A DNA stretch of 64,000 nucleotides from Edaphobacter sp. (GTDB lineage Bacteria; Acidobacteriota; Terriglobia; Terriglobales; Acidobacteriaceae): contig NZ_JAPWKF010000001.1 of the NCBI RefSeq assembly GCF_028283685.1, forward strand, positions 1-64,000, in the 5' to 3' direction. Every line of letters begins with the position of its first letter. The first letter of the stretch is position 1. Below, one piece after another: positions 18,180 through 27,219 of the stretch. A model generated the notes under the pieces. It was not told where the DNA came from and did no database searches. It was given only the letters and a program-made list of their open reading frames with translations. Position numbers and translations under genes: made by a program.

Positions 18180-19418
18180 CTAGCGGATCAGCAGCGAGAC
18201 GATGCTGGCGCTCATCAGATTGGCCATTGTGCCAGCCAGCATAGCGCGAAGCCCAAGCTGCGCGAGGTCGTTTCGCCGATTCGGCACCAATGCTCCGATG
18301 CCTCCGATCTGCATGCCGATCGATCCGATATTGGCAAAGCCACAGAGAGCGAAGGTTGCAATGGAGAAGCTTCTGGGAGAGAGCTGTGACTTCATCAGGC
18401 CGAGCTGCGTGTAGGCGACAAATTCGTTGAGAACAGCTCTGGTGCCTAGAAGGTTGCCGATGGCGCGGGCTTCATGCCACGGAATGCCGATGATTGCTGC
18501 TACAGGCGCCCCGACGACTCCCAGGACGGAGTTCAGAGAGTGTGGAAAGGGGATGTGCCCGTGGGCCCAGAGAAAATTGGAGATGCCCAGCATGATTCCG
18601 TTGAAGAGTCCGACGAGAGCGAGGAAGCTGATCAGCATAATGGCAACGTTGAAGGCCAGCTTTCCGCCGTCGATGGTGCCTCGAGCAATAGCGGCGATGA
18701 AGTTGTCGCTGGAGTGCTCTTCCTGCGGCGGCATCTTCACGGTTCCTGCGGTCGCCGGAACCTCGGTCTCGGGGACAAGCATCTTGGCAACGAGAATAGT
18801 TCCCGGAGCTGTCATGATGACGGCGGAGAGAAGATCCTGTGCGTTGATGCCAAAGCTAATATAGGCGGCCATGATGCCGCCGGAGACGTGCGCCATGCCG
18901 GAGGTCATGATGGTCATCAACTCCGATCGTGTCGCTCCGTCGAGGAAGGGGCGAATCGTCAGCGGAGCTTCCGTCTGTCCCATGAAGATCGAGGCTGCCA
19001 CATTGGTGGATTCCGCGCCACTGGTTCCCATGGTGCGCTGCATGACCCAGGCCACGACGCGAATGATCTGCTGCATCAGGCCGATGTGATAGAGGATGGC
19101 AAAGAACGCTGAGACGAAGATGATGGTTGGCAGGACGGCGAAGGCAAAGATGGAAAGAGGATTGCCCGGAGTGCCAAGCGACCCGAAGACCATCGAGGAG
19201 CCATCCACCGAGTGCGCCAGCAACGACGTGACGACGACAGAGGCTTTATGCAGCAGCGTCTGTCCGTAACTCCACTTAATCACCAGGATGGCAAAGAAGA
19301 TCTGGAGACTGAGCCCCCACGCCACCGTTCGCCACCGAATGGCGCGCCGATCCGTGGAGAAGGCATACGCGAGTCCGAGGAAAACAATGAGACCAAATAG
19401 ACCGATGAACCGAGACAA
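18180..19418 (-). CDS. nupC: concentrative nucleoside transporter, NupC/CNT family
   Basis: 412 residues with 8-10 membrane segments. CNT-specific stretches are present: FVSAFFAILYHIGLMQ, SIFMGQTEAPL and the NEFVAYTQL segment with FALCGFANIGSIG. Ion-coupled uptake of nucleosides. The apparent start is a TTG at 19418, which places MSRFIGLFGLIVFLGLAYAFS at the N-terminus as in relatives. Same strand as the diguanylate cyclase and the pyrimidine salvage genes upstream, so it probably supplies their substrates. Convergent with tetR, 14 bp between stops. Confidence 0.92.
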   Translation of the reverse strand: MSRFIGLFGLIVFLGLAYAFSTDRRAIRWRTVAWGLSLQIFFAILVIKWSYGQTLLHKASVVVTSLLAHSVDGSSMVFGSLGTPGNPLSIFAFAVLPTIIFVSAFFAILYHIGLMQQIIRVVAWVMQRTMGTSGAESTNVAASIFMGQTEAPLTIRPFLDGATRSELMTIMTSGMAHVSGGIMAAYISFGINAQDLLSAVIMTAPGTILVAKMLVPETEVPATAGTVKMPPQEEHSSDNFIAAIARGTIDGGKLAFNVAIMLISFLALVGLFNGIMLGISNFLWAHGHIPFPHSLNSVLGVVGAPVAAIIGIPWHEARAIGNLLGTRAVLNEFVAYTQLGLMKSQLSPRSFSIATFALCGFANIGSIGMQIGGIGALVPNRRNDLAQLGLRAMLAGTMANLMSASIVSLLIR

Positions 19419-19522
19419 AGGTGAGTCGCTCCCTGCCGTGCTGTGATGGCGTGTGGGATGAGTGTAACGGTTTACCGGGGCGCTGAACCAGTGGTTTGTA
19501 TCGCCGCGAGAACGCTGGGAGG

Positions 19523-20842
19523 CTAATGTCCACCTGCCATGTGGCTCCGAAACCGTCCGCTCGCGGTGAGGGAAGGCACGCTGTCCAGGCGGATATGGCG
19601 TAGCGGTGTCCGCTTCTGTTTGAGCGAATACATGCGCAGGTCGGCGATGCGCAGCAGGCGCGTCGAATCGGCCGCGTCATCGGGGAAGATCGCGATGCCA
19701 ATCGAGGCCGAGACCCGCAATGTCTGGTTGTCGTAGAGAAGTGGACGCTCAATAATCGAGCAGATCCTATCGCTGATCTGTTCGATCGATTGTGTTGCTT
19801 CCGGATTGCAGGTGACCAGGGTGAACTCATCTCCTCCGAGCCTCGCCATGGCGTCGAAGCCGCGAAGGTTTTCTCGTAGCGATGTAGCGACGTGGCGCAG
19901 CATCTGATCGCCGGCCTGGTGTCCGAAGTTATCGTTAATCTGTTTGAAACCATCGAGATCGAGCATGAAGAGAGCCAGTGTGGTCTCGGATCTGCGGCAG
20001 CGGTCGAGTGCTATCGAGAGCTGATCCTCGAAGGCCCTGCGGTTAGGAAGGCCGGTGAGCTCATCGTGTAGCGCAAGCCAGCGATTGCAGCTGAGCTGTT
20101 GCTCGAGCATCACCAGGATCATACCGATCGAGATTAGTGACTTCTGCATATTCCAAACATGCGATGCAATGTCTGCATAGGCACGGAAGGTGACGATGAA
20201 CGGGTGAACAAAGAAGCAGATCGACCAGATGAAGAAGCCCGTCATGATCGCGAGCCTCCCGGTGCTTTGGGTGGGTAGTCTCTTTTGAAACTTGATGCCG
20301 GCGATGGCATAGACCCCGGAGAGGCTCCAGTAAACCGCATCCCGATATTTGCCATGGTCGACGAGTATCCCGATGGCGATCCAGCCGGCAAGATGAACAA
20401 CCGTGGAGAAGCGCGGACGGTGAAGGATAATGGAGCTGCCGATGGCCGTCAGCACGCCAACCGCGATCCATGGATAATAGGGGGCTGGACGAAAGATATG
20501 CAGGCCGTAGGTCGTGTTGATGGCTAGCAGCGGAAGCCCGTTAATAACCAGATACAGCATCCGGGTCATTGCGGGGATAGGATGTTCGCGGGAGTCCCAG
20601 CAGAAGACCAGCCCAGCCAGAAGATAGCAGTCCACTACGACGACATGCAGAACGGTCGCTGGCAAGCCGTCAGGCGCGTAGAAGATATGCGCCATGGACT
20701 CGACCAGTGTAATGAGAAGTCCTATCAGCCAGAGATCTGTATGCTCCTGGGGATGTTTTCGGCGCATCAGTAGCAGGATGGCGATGAGGATCGCCAATGC
20801 AGAGAGATCAGGGAGAAAGGCGTAGTTCATCAAGGGCTCCAT
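19523..20842 (-). CDS. membrane-anchored diguanylate cyclase (GGDEF)
   Basis: About 439 residues from the ATG at 20842 (the frame opens at 20986, where the residues are not membrane-like). Seven to eight N-terminal membrane helices are followed by a GGDEF domain (about 265-425). The active-site motif is intact (GGDEF, residues 336-340), and an I-site RGFD lies five residues before it, so product inhibition by cyclic di-GMP is expected. No EAL domain. Flanked on the same strand by nucleoside salvage genes; whether they are co-transcribed is not clear (104 bp to nupC, 174 bp from the phosphorylase). Confidence 0.9.
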   Translation of the reverse strand: MEPLMNYAFLPDLSALAILIAILLLMRRKHPQEHTDLWLIGLLITLVESMAHIFYAPDGLPATVLHVVVVDCYLLAGLVFCWDSREHPIPAMTRMLYLVINGLPLLAINTTYGLHIFRPAPYYPWIAVGVLTAIGSSIILHRPRFSTVVHLAGWIAIGILVDHGKYRDAVYWSLSGVYAIAGIKFQKRLPTQSTGRLAIMTGFFIWSICFFVHPFIVTFRAYADIASHVWNMQKSLISIGMILVMLEQQLSCNRWLALHDELTGLPNRRAFEDQLSIALDRCRRSETTLALFMLDLDGFKQINDNFGHQAGDQMLRHVATSLRENLRGFDAMARLGGDEFTLVTCNPEATQSIEQISDRICSIIERPLLYDNQTLRVSASIGIAIFPDDAADSTRLLRIADLRMYSLKQKRTPLRHIRLDSVPSLTASGRFRSHMAGGH

Positions 20843-21016
20843 ACTTTGTTCTGCCAGCAGGCCTCTTTTTTTGCTGTCAAAAAGAAGTACGGGGCCCGGA
20901 ATTGAGCCTGCCGGTGGGATTCGCGTGCCAACATTATCCGCGAAAGATCGAGGGAAGCAATAGTGAAAAAACGACTCTTGCCGCACTTTAGCCCGCTAAA
21001 GGCTTTCTCTGTGGCT

Positions 21017-22411
21017 TTAGGAGATGCTTTCGTGCCCTGCCGCTGAGACCACTTCACGCAGCAAGGGGGGAGCGTTCACGGGTTTCTCCGATATCACCAG
21101 GGTATCGAGCAGCATCTTTCGAGGTTCTTCCAGAAGGGACTCGTCCTCGCTGAAGAGCGTAAACAGAGCCTGCCCCTCCTCCACGCGCTGGCCCAGTTTG
21201 GCATGGGATTCGATGCCCGCGTGAGCGCTGACGGGATCGCCCGGCTTGGCTCGACCTGCTCCCAGGCGCTGGACCGCCCACCCGACCTGCTTGCAGTCCA
21301 TCGATGCCAGGTAGCCGGGCCGGCTGGCCTTGATCACGGTTGATGCCTGTGGTCGATGGTGGCTTGCCGGGTCCTCAAAGACGGAGAGGTCTCCGCCCTG
21401 CGCTTCGACGATCCCCAGCCATGCCCGGTATGCTGCTCCTGAGGTGAGGATCTCATCAGCCAGCCCAGCGCCTTCTTCCGGGGTCTTTGCGCGGCCGGCA
21501 AGGTGAAGCATCGAGCCCGAGAGAAGATTCGACAGTTCGATCAGGTCTGCGGACATCGGATGGCGAACCTGTTTCATGATGTCGACGCACTCCCAGACCT
21601 CCACCCAGTTGCCGGAGAATCGGCCCAGTGGCTGTTCCATGTTCGTCAGTAAGGCGACCGTACGCGTTCCGGCGCGCTCGCCGGTCTGCACCATCAACTC
21701 CGCGAGGAACCTGGATTGTTCGTAGCTCGGCATAAAGGCACCCGAGCCAACCTTGACGTCCAGCACCAGTGCGTTCAGGCTCTCCGCCAGCTTCTTGCTC
21801 ATGATGCTTGCGGTGATAAGAAATGGGGACTCGACTGTGCCGGTATGATCGCGCAGAGCGTAAAGTGTGCGGTCGGCTGGCACGATCCGCGGGGTCTGTC
21901 CGATGAGCGCCGCCCCGCAGCGGCGGAGAACCTCGGCCAACTGTGCGAGTCCGAGCTGGGTGTTGAAGCCGGGGATTGTTTCGAGTTTGTCGAGGGTGCC
22001 GCCGGTATGCCCCAGGCTGCGTCCACTGATCATCGGCACACAGATGCCGGGAACCTCTTCCGATGTCGGTGTAGCAATGCCGGCCGCCGCGAGAATCGGG
22101 GCAATCAGCAGCGACGTCTTATCTCCCACGCCTCCGGTCGAGTGTTTGTCTATGGTAAAAGTCTTCAACGAGGAGGCATCGAAGGTATCCCCGGAGAATC
22201 GCATCGCGGCGGTCAGAGTGGCCAGCTCTCTGGCGTCGAGACCCTTGAGAAAGACGGCCATAAGGAAGGCAGCAATCTGGGCATCTGTGACCAGCTGCCG
22301 TTCGCCAGTGCGTTCCACGATAGCGCGGACAAAGCCTTGGATCTCTTCGTCGCTTAGTGCTGCACCGTCGCGTTTATGAAGGATGACATCGATGGGGTGA
22401 ATTTGATTCAT
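21017..22411 (-). CDS. pyrimidine-nucleoside (thymidine) phosphorylase
   Basis: 464 residues. Phosphorolysis of thymidine/uridine to base plus (deoxy)ribose-1-phosphate. The family signature SGRSLGHTGGTLDKLE is complete, as are KHSTGGVGDKTS (phosphate site) and the C-terminal pyrimidine-phosphorylase beta/alpha domain. Start placed at the ATG at 22411; the frame extends to a TTG at 22441 inside cdd. Immediately downstream of cdd, so cytidine deamination feeds directly into this step. DeoA and Pdp cannot be separated by eye; length and motif fit the Pdp/DeoA group. Confidence 0.93.
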   Translation of the reverse strand: MNQIHPIDVILHKRDGAALSDEEIQGFVRAIVERTGERQLVTDAQIAAFLMAVFLKGLDARELATLTAAMRFSGDTFDASSLKTFTIDKHSTGGVGDKTSLLIAPILAAAGIATPTSEEVPGICVPMISGRSLGHTGGTLDKLETIPGFNTQLGLAQLAEVLRRCGAALIGQTPRIVPADRTLYALRDHTGTVESPFLITASIMSKKLAESLNALVLDVKVGSGAFMPSYEQSRFLAELMVQTGERAGTRTVALLTNMEQPLGRFSGNWVEVWECVDIMKQVRHPMSADLIELSNLLSGSMLHLAGRAKTPEEGAGLADEILTSGAAYRAWLGIVEAQGGDLSVFEDPASHHRPQASTVIKASRPGYLASMDCKQVGWAVQRLGAGRAKPGDPVSAHAGIESHAKLGQRVEEGQALFTLFSEDESLLEEPRKMLLDTLVISEKPVNAPPLLREVVSAAGHESIS

Positions 22412-22430
22412 GAGGATTAACCGGGATGCC

Positions 22431-22862
22431 CTACTCTGCAAGAACGAAGGCGTGAGGCAGAAGAGCGGCGATGGTGGATTGCGTCATCTGGCCGTCTTCT
22501 GCAGGGAAGCAGACTAATGTATCGTGCGAGCTGAATTCCTGGATGGTTTGACGGCACGCACCGCAGGGCTGACATGCAGATTGGTTGAGGTTGACGATGA
22601 CCACGGTACGGATGCGAATCGCCGGGCCGTAAAGCGCCACCGCCGAACTGATCGCGGCCTGCTCCGCGCATGTGGTGAGGCGGTACGAGGCGTTCTCCAC
22701 GTTGCAGCCCTGCGACGTCCGGCCATCTTCCAGCAAAACGGCCGCGCCGACACGAAAGCCGCTATATGGAGCGTAGGCCTTGGCAGCGACAGCGAGTGCC
22801 AGCTCTCGCAGCTGTTCGAACTGGGAGTTGCTGACGGTGCCGGCTGATTCATTTTGAGACAT
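22431..22862 (-). CDS. cdd: cytidine deaminase
   Basis: 143 residues, the tetrameric short form. Converts cytidine/deoxycytidine to uridine/deoxyuridine. Zinc and catalytic motifs are intact: TCAEQAAI (Cys and catalytic Glu) and PCGACRQ (two Cys). Start at the ATG at 22862, because the frame upstream (open to 23381) is antisense to cheA. 19 bp before the phosphorylase start, so one operon. Confidence 0.95.
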   Translation of the reverse strand: MSQNESAGTVSNSQFEQLRELALAVAAKAYAPYSGFRVGAAVLLEDGRTSQGCNVENASYRLTTCAEQAAISSAVALYGPAIRIRTVVIVNLNQSACQPCGACRQTIQEFSSHDTLVCFPAEDGQMTQSTIAALLPHAFVLAE

Positions 22863-22944
22863 GGCACTGAGGCTAAAGGCTGCGAACGGCAAAGGCAAGC
22901 GCGAACAGTTCACGCGATTGGCACCGTCGTCCGATAGAAGCGTT

Positions 22945-25092
22945 GTGGACGACCTGACGAAAGAATTCATTACGGAAAGCCAGGAAGGGCTCGATCGCAT
23001 GGAGCGATGCCTGACTGAGCTTGAGGCAAGACCGCAAGACAGCGCACAGCTGGTCGGCGAGATCTTCCGTGCGGTGCACACCATCAAGGGAACGACCGGC
23101 TTCCTCGGCTTTTCGCGGCTCGAAAAGCTGGCGCACGCCGGCGAGTATCTGTTGGGCTCCTTGCGCGAAGGCCGGCTTGCGGTGACCGAGGAACTTGTCA
23201 GCGGGCTGCTTCGTCTCCTGGATGGTCTGCGCGCCATCGTACAGCTGATTGAGGATACGGGGAATGAAGGCGAGCAAGGCAGCGCGGACGATAAGGCGCT
23301 GATCGCGGAGCTCGCCGCTTTAAACGAAGAGGAGCCGCCCACGGCCGGCGGAGCGCATCTGGCTCCGATCGTCGTCCCCACAGACCCGGCGGCAGTTGAG
23401 CCGGGTGCCGGGTCGCCGTCCGTAGCGGTCGCTGTTCAGAGCGCAGTAGGCTCCAACGACAAGACCTTGCGCATCGACGTCGATGTCCTCAACCGGATGA
23501 TGAACCTGGTCGGTGAGCTGGTGTTGACGCGCAATCAGATGCTGCAGAGCGGCGTCGAAGCGACCAATTTTCCCGAACTTGCACGCAGGCTGGACAGCGT
23601 GACGGCGGACCTGCGCGAGACCGTCATGCAGGCCCGTATGCAGCCGGTGGGCAATCTCTTTGGAAAATTCCCGCGCATGGTGCGCGACCTGGCCAGGACC
23701 TGTGGGCGCGAAGTGCGGATCGAGTTCTTCGGCCAGGAGACCGGTCTAGACAAGAGTCTTTTGGAGGCGATCAAGGACCCTCTAACCCACGCCGTCCGTA
23801 ATTCGGTCGATCATGGTATCGAACCTCCTGCGGAGAGACTCCGCGCAGGGAAGTCTTCAGAGGGCTGCGTCACGCTGAAGGCTTTTCATCAGGGAGGCTC
23901 GGTCGTCATCGAGGTCTCTGATGACGGCGGCGGCATCGCGACAGAAAAGGTGCGAGCCAAGGCGGTTGAACGCGGCCTTGTACCTGCAGACACAGCGGCT
24001 GCCATGAGCGAGCGCGAGGTCCTGCAGTTAATCTTCCTGCCGGGTTTTTCAACCGCTGCCGCTGTCACTACGGTCTCTGGCAGAGGGGTTGGTATGGATG
24101 TCGTCCGTGCCAACATCGAAAAGGTGAACGGAAGCGTTGAGCTGGACTCGAAGGTTGGCGTGGGGACGACCCTGCGCCTGCGGGTCCCTCTGACGCTGGC
24201 TATTGTTCCTGCTCTCGTTGTGCGCAGCGGCCGTCAGAGCTTCGCTTTGCCGCAGACGACGCTGGTGGAGCTGGTTTATATTCCCACGCGCGATGCTGCC
24301 AAGGTGATTGAGCGCGTGGGGGCGGCAGAGGTGTATCGCTTACGCGATCGGCTACTGCCGATGGTCTGGCTGGATCGCCTGCTCGGCCTGAACAACGCCA
24401 CGGATCATCATGGCTTTTACATGGCTGTTCTGGAAGCGGAAGGATGCCGCTATGGCCTGGTCGTCGATGATCTGTTGGCCCCGGAAGAGATCGTCGTTAA
24501 GCCCCTCTCAACGGTATTGCGCGAGATCGGCCTGTTCTCCGGGGCAACGGTTCTTGGAAACGGAACGCTTGCGTTGATCCTCGATATCGCTGCAACAGCT
24601 GCCCGAGCGGGAGTCAAGCCGGTTGCAGAGGAGGACGAGGATCAAGTTGTCGAGGTGCATCAGACGGACGAAGAATCCTTCCTTGTATTTGAGGACAAGG
24701 CGCGAGAGCGCACGGCGCTGCCGCTTGAGATCGTGGAGCGCATCGAAAGTGTTCCCCTCAGCCAAGTGGAGTATGCCAATGGTCGGCCGCTGTTGCAATA
24801 CCGTGGCGAGCTTCTTCCCCTGAGAGATGATGGCCGCGTCCTCGATGAGGTCGAACTTGCCGGCGGAAACCTGGATGATGTTGCGGCGACCATCCTCATC
24901 TGCGGGGAGGCGGGATCGAAGACCGGACAACGGATGGGTGTCGTCGTCCGCCGTGTGCTGGATGTCTCTGAGGGGTCTCTGATTCAGGACGACGGTGCTG
25001 CGGGCGGCGGTGAGCTGGCGCTGGTCAAAGACAGGCTCACCACGATCTTTCGTGGCTTCGAGCAGAAGCCTGATTGGAAGGAGGTCGCATGA
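22945..25092 (+). CDS. cheA: chemotaxis-type histidine kinase CheA with two CheW-like domains
   Basis: About 715 residues from the GTG at 22945, where the sequence becomes VDDLTKEFITESQEGLDRM, the usual Hpt beginning; an ATG at 22861 also exists but overlaps the cdd start codon. Hpt domain with phospho-acceptor His45 (AVHTIKGT), then a Pro/Ala linker with no recognisable P2 domain, the dimerisation domain (NRMMNLVGELVLTRNQML), HATPase with the N box HAVRNSVDHGIE and G boxes DDGGGI and GRGVGMDVV, a P5 CheW-like domain, and a second CheW-like domain at the C-terminus. First gene of cheA-W-Y-B-R. Confidence 0.93.
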   Translation: MDDLTKEFITESQEGLDRMERCLTELEARPQDSAQLVGEIFRAVHTIKGTTGFLGFSRLEKLAHAGEYLLGSLREGRLAVTEELVSGLLRLLDGLRAIVQLIEDTGNEGEQGSADDKALIAELAALNEEEPPTAGGAHLAPIVVPTDPAAVEPGAGSPSVAVAVQSAVGSNDKTLRIDVDVLNRMMNLVGELVLTRNQMLQSGVEATNFPELARRLDSVTADLRETVMQARMQPVGNLFGKFPRMVRDLARTCGREVRIEFFGQETGLDKSLLEAIKDPLTHAVRNSVDHGIEPPAERLRAGKSSEGCVTLKAFHQGGSVVIEVSDDGGGIATEKVRAKAVERGLVPADTAAAMSEREVLQLIFLPGFSTAAAVTTVSGRGVGMDVVRANIEKVNGSVELDSKVGVGTTLRLRVPLTLAIVPALVVRSGRQSFALPQTTLVELVYIPTRDAAKVIERVGAAEVYRLRDRLLPMVWLDRLLGLNNATDHHGFYMAVLEAEGCRYGLVVDDLLAPEEIVVKPLSTVLREIGLFSGATVLGNGTLALILDIAATAARAGVKPVAEEDEDQVVEVHQTDEESFLVFEDKARERTALPLEIVERIESVPLSQVEYANGRPLLQYRGELLPLRDDGRVLDEVELAGGNLDDVAATILICGEAGSKTGQRMGVVVRRVLDVSEGSLIQDDGAAGGGELALVKDRLTTIFRGFEQKPDWKEVA

Positions 25093-25601
25093 AGACAGCT
25101 GTGAAGCAAGAGATGATGCTCGAAGAAGCTGAGAACGTCTCCCTCTGTTCGATGTTTGCGGGAGAGGATATCTTCGGTATCGATACCGCACAGATTCGCG
25201 AGGTTCTCGGAAAGCGTGACCTGGAACGTGTCCCCATGGCGCCTGCATTCGTTGCTGGTGTAGTGCCATATCGGGGTGATGTTCTGACGACGGTGAGCTT
25301 TCGTGCACTTCTTGGCCTTCCGGAGAGTGCCGAGGCAGGATGCGTTCTGGTTCTGGAAGACGATGATGTTCGTGAACGATTTGGGTTGGTTGTAGACAGC
25401 GTCGGCGGAGTTGTCACCGTCAATAGCCGTATGCTCGAGGTGAATCCCTGCACCCTGGAGTCACGATGCAAGTGGCTCTTCGATGGAGCGTACAAGATGC
25501 CGTCCGGGCTTATGGTCAGGCTGGACCCGCAAAAGCTGCGTCCCACGCGCCTTGCAGAGTCAGGCATGTTCCGTCAGGGTTCTAGTGGTGATGCCGCATG
25601 A
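25089..25601 (+). CDS. cheW: CheW-like coupling protein
   Basis: 170 residues. SH3-like coupling protein that would link receptors to CheA; visible CheW features are FGIDTAQIREVL, VAGVVPYRGDVLTTVSFRALLG and GLVVDSVGGVV. The ATG at 25089 overlaps the cheA stop (ATGA) and has a full AAGGAGGT just upstream (25078..25085), which fixes the start. Its own stop overlaps the next gene by 4 bp. Confidence 0.9.
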   Translation: MKTAVKQEMMLEEAENVSLCSMFAGEDIFGIDTAQIREVLGKRDLERVPMAPAFVAGVVPYRGDVLTTVSFRALLGLPESAEAGCVLVLEDDDVRERFGLVVDSVGGVVTVNSRMLEVNPCTLESRCKWLFDGAYKMPSGLMVRLDPQKLRPTRLAESGMFRQGSSGDAA

Positions 25602-25966
25602 GGGTCCTCATCGTCGATGATTCGATCTTTGTCAGAGAGTACATGCGCAAGCTGCTTGGCAGGATGGGGATCTCCTGCATGGAGGCGTCGAACGGGAGCG
25701 CAGCGCTGCAGGTTCTCGCCGAAGAGAATACCTTCGATCTCCTTCTCCTCGACGTTAATATGCCGGTCATGAATGGGCTTGAGTGTGTCAAGGCCATCCG
25801 CAATTCCAAACTGCAACCGGAGATGAAGGTCATGATGGTCACCACGGAGGCCGATAGTGCACTCATCTCGCGAGCGCTCGATCATGGCGCGGATGAGTTT
25901 CTGATGAAGCCGTTTACCCCCGAGAGCCTGCGGGAAAAGATGATGCTCCTCGGGTTTGCTGCCTGA
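25598..25966 (+). CDS. cheY: single-domain response regulator, CheY-like
   Basis: 122 residues, receiver domain only. Acidic pocket Asp7/Asp8, phospho-acceptor Asp52 in LLDVNMPVMNG, Thr in MVTTEA and Lys in FLMKPFTPE are all present, so it should be phosphorylated by CheA. ATGA overlap with cheW. No output domain, so it acts by protein contact; the target (flagellar motor or another partner) is not evident in the window. Confidence 0.9.
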   Translation: MRVLIVDDSIFVREYMRKLLGRMGISCMEASNGSAALQVLAEENTFDLLLLDVNMPVMNGLECVKAIRNSKLQPEMKVMMVTTEADSALISRALDHGADEFLMKPFTPESLREKMMLLGFAA

Positions 25967-26010
25967 GTGCACAAGCAGCCTCATTTAACCAGGGAGAGGG
26001 GACGTTTGGC

Positions 26011-27219
26011 ATGGGAGTCTTCAAGGAGCGCACCCTGCGTGTGCTGGCAGCGGACGATTCCGCGGTTATGCGAGGGATCATGCGCACGCTCTTTATGCGC
26101 CATGGTGAGTCGCGTGGAGAACTGCCGCGTATGGAGCTTGCGGGCATAGCGCGCGACGGCATGGAATGCCTCGAGGAGATCGCAAAGCTCGCTCCCGATG
26201 TGCTGGTGCTTGATCTGGAGATGCCGCGCATGGACGGGCTTGAGGTACTCGACAGGCTGCGCGCGATACGCAGCAAGGTGCCGGTGATCATGTGCAGCTC
26301 GCATACCGAGCGCGGCGCCCGGGCGACGCTGGATGCGCTTGCGCGTGGAGCTTCGGACTACGTCATGAAGCCAACCGGCCACCATGACTTTGAGAGCGCA
26401 CTGGCGTCACTGAGCCAGCAACTTCTTCCCCGGATCGCAGCGTTGGCCTCCAACTCTCTGCGGCAGTCAAAAGTGCCGGGCGCGATACCGCTCAATGAAC
26501 CTACCGGTGCAATCGTCCGTAGAGAGTCCTGTAGCGCGGTCGAGGTGGTCGTCATTGGAGTCTCAACCGGAGGGCCAGCAGCTCTCGAGCAGCTGCTGCC
26601 ACAGCTTCCAGAGGATTTTCCCGTGCCCGTGCTGGTCGTCCAGCACATGCCGAAGCTCTTTACCGGAGTCCTTGCCGAGAGACTCAATCGCTTCTGCCGG
26701 CTGAAAGTCGTCGAAGCAAGTCATGGCGTTCCCCTATGCGCAGGAGCTGTCCTTCTGGCTCCCGGGGATGCCCATATGGAGATCATGCCCAAAGCGGTTA
26801 CTCGTCCCGGATCGTTGGAAGTAGTCCGCGGCTTTGCGGCGAAACTTCACTACCAGGAACCGCTGAACCACTGCAGGCCTTCGGTGGATTATCTCTTTCA
26901 CTCAGCAGCTCGCCTCTACGGCGCCGGGACTCTGGCCCTGGTGCTGACAGGGATGGGGTCGGACGGTCTTGAAGGGGCTCACGCCATTGCTGCTGCGGGG
27001 GGCACGGTGCTTGCTCAGGATGAGATGTCGTCGGCGGTATGGGGTATGCCGGGCAGGATCGCGGAGTCAGGTATCGCGGCAGCGGTGCTGCCTCTCTCTG
27101 TGATCGGCCGCGAGATTACGCAACGCGTCAAAAGGAGCCGGAAGGGGCGTTCCTTGCCTGGTGTTGATATTGCAGAAAAGCCGCAGCGGTCGCCGGAGGT
27201 AGTTCATGGGCTGCTCTGA
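26011..27219 (+). CDS. cheB: chemoreceptor methylesterase/response regulator CheB
   Basis: 402 residues. Receiver domain with phospho-acceptor Asp68 (LVLDLEMPRMDG) joined to the CheB methylesterase domain with catalytic Ser185 (GVSTGGPAA), His212 (VVQHMP) and Asp318 (TGMGSDG). Removes methyl groups from receptor glutamates. The receiver is slightly longer than usual, with an insertion after RTLFMRHGE. 44 bp after cheY; its 3' end overlaps cheR by 14 bp. Confidence 0.93.
   Translation: MGVFKERTLRVLAADDSAVMRGIMRTLFMRHGESRGELPRMELAGIARDGMECLEEIAKLAPDVLVLDLEMPRMDGLEVLDRLRAIRSKVPVIMCSSHTERGARATLDALARGASDYVMKPTGHHDFESALASLSQQLLPRIAALASNSLRQSKVPGAIPLNEPTGAIVRRESCSAVEVVVIGVSTGGPAALEQLLPQLPEDFPVPVLVVQHMPKLFTGVLAERLNRFCRLKVVEASHGVPLCAGAVLLAPGDAHMEIMPKAVTRPGSLEVVRGFAAKLHYQEPLNHCRPSVDYLFHSAARLYGAGTLALVLTGMGSDGLEGAHAIAAAGGTVLAQDEMSSAVWGMPGRIAESGIAAAVLPLSVIGREITQRVKRSRKGRSLPGVDIAEKPQRSPEVVHGLL

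Noticed and set aside
22863..23381. Upstream extension of the cdd frame
   Set aside because: The extension is antisense to the conserved Hpt domain of cheA; cytidine deaminase homology starts at the ATG at 22862.
24508..25308. 266-codon minus-strand frame opposite cheA/cheW
   Set aside because: Antisense to conserved CheW-like domains and spanning two real genes.
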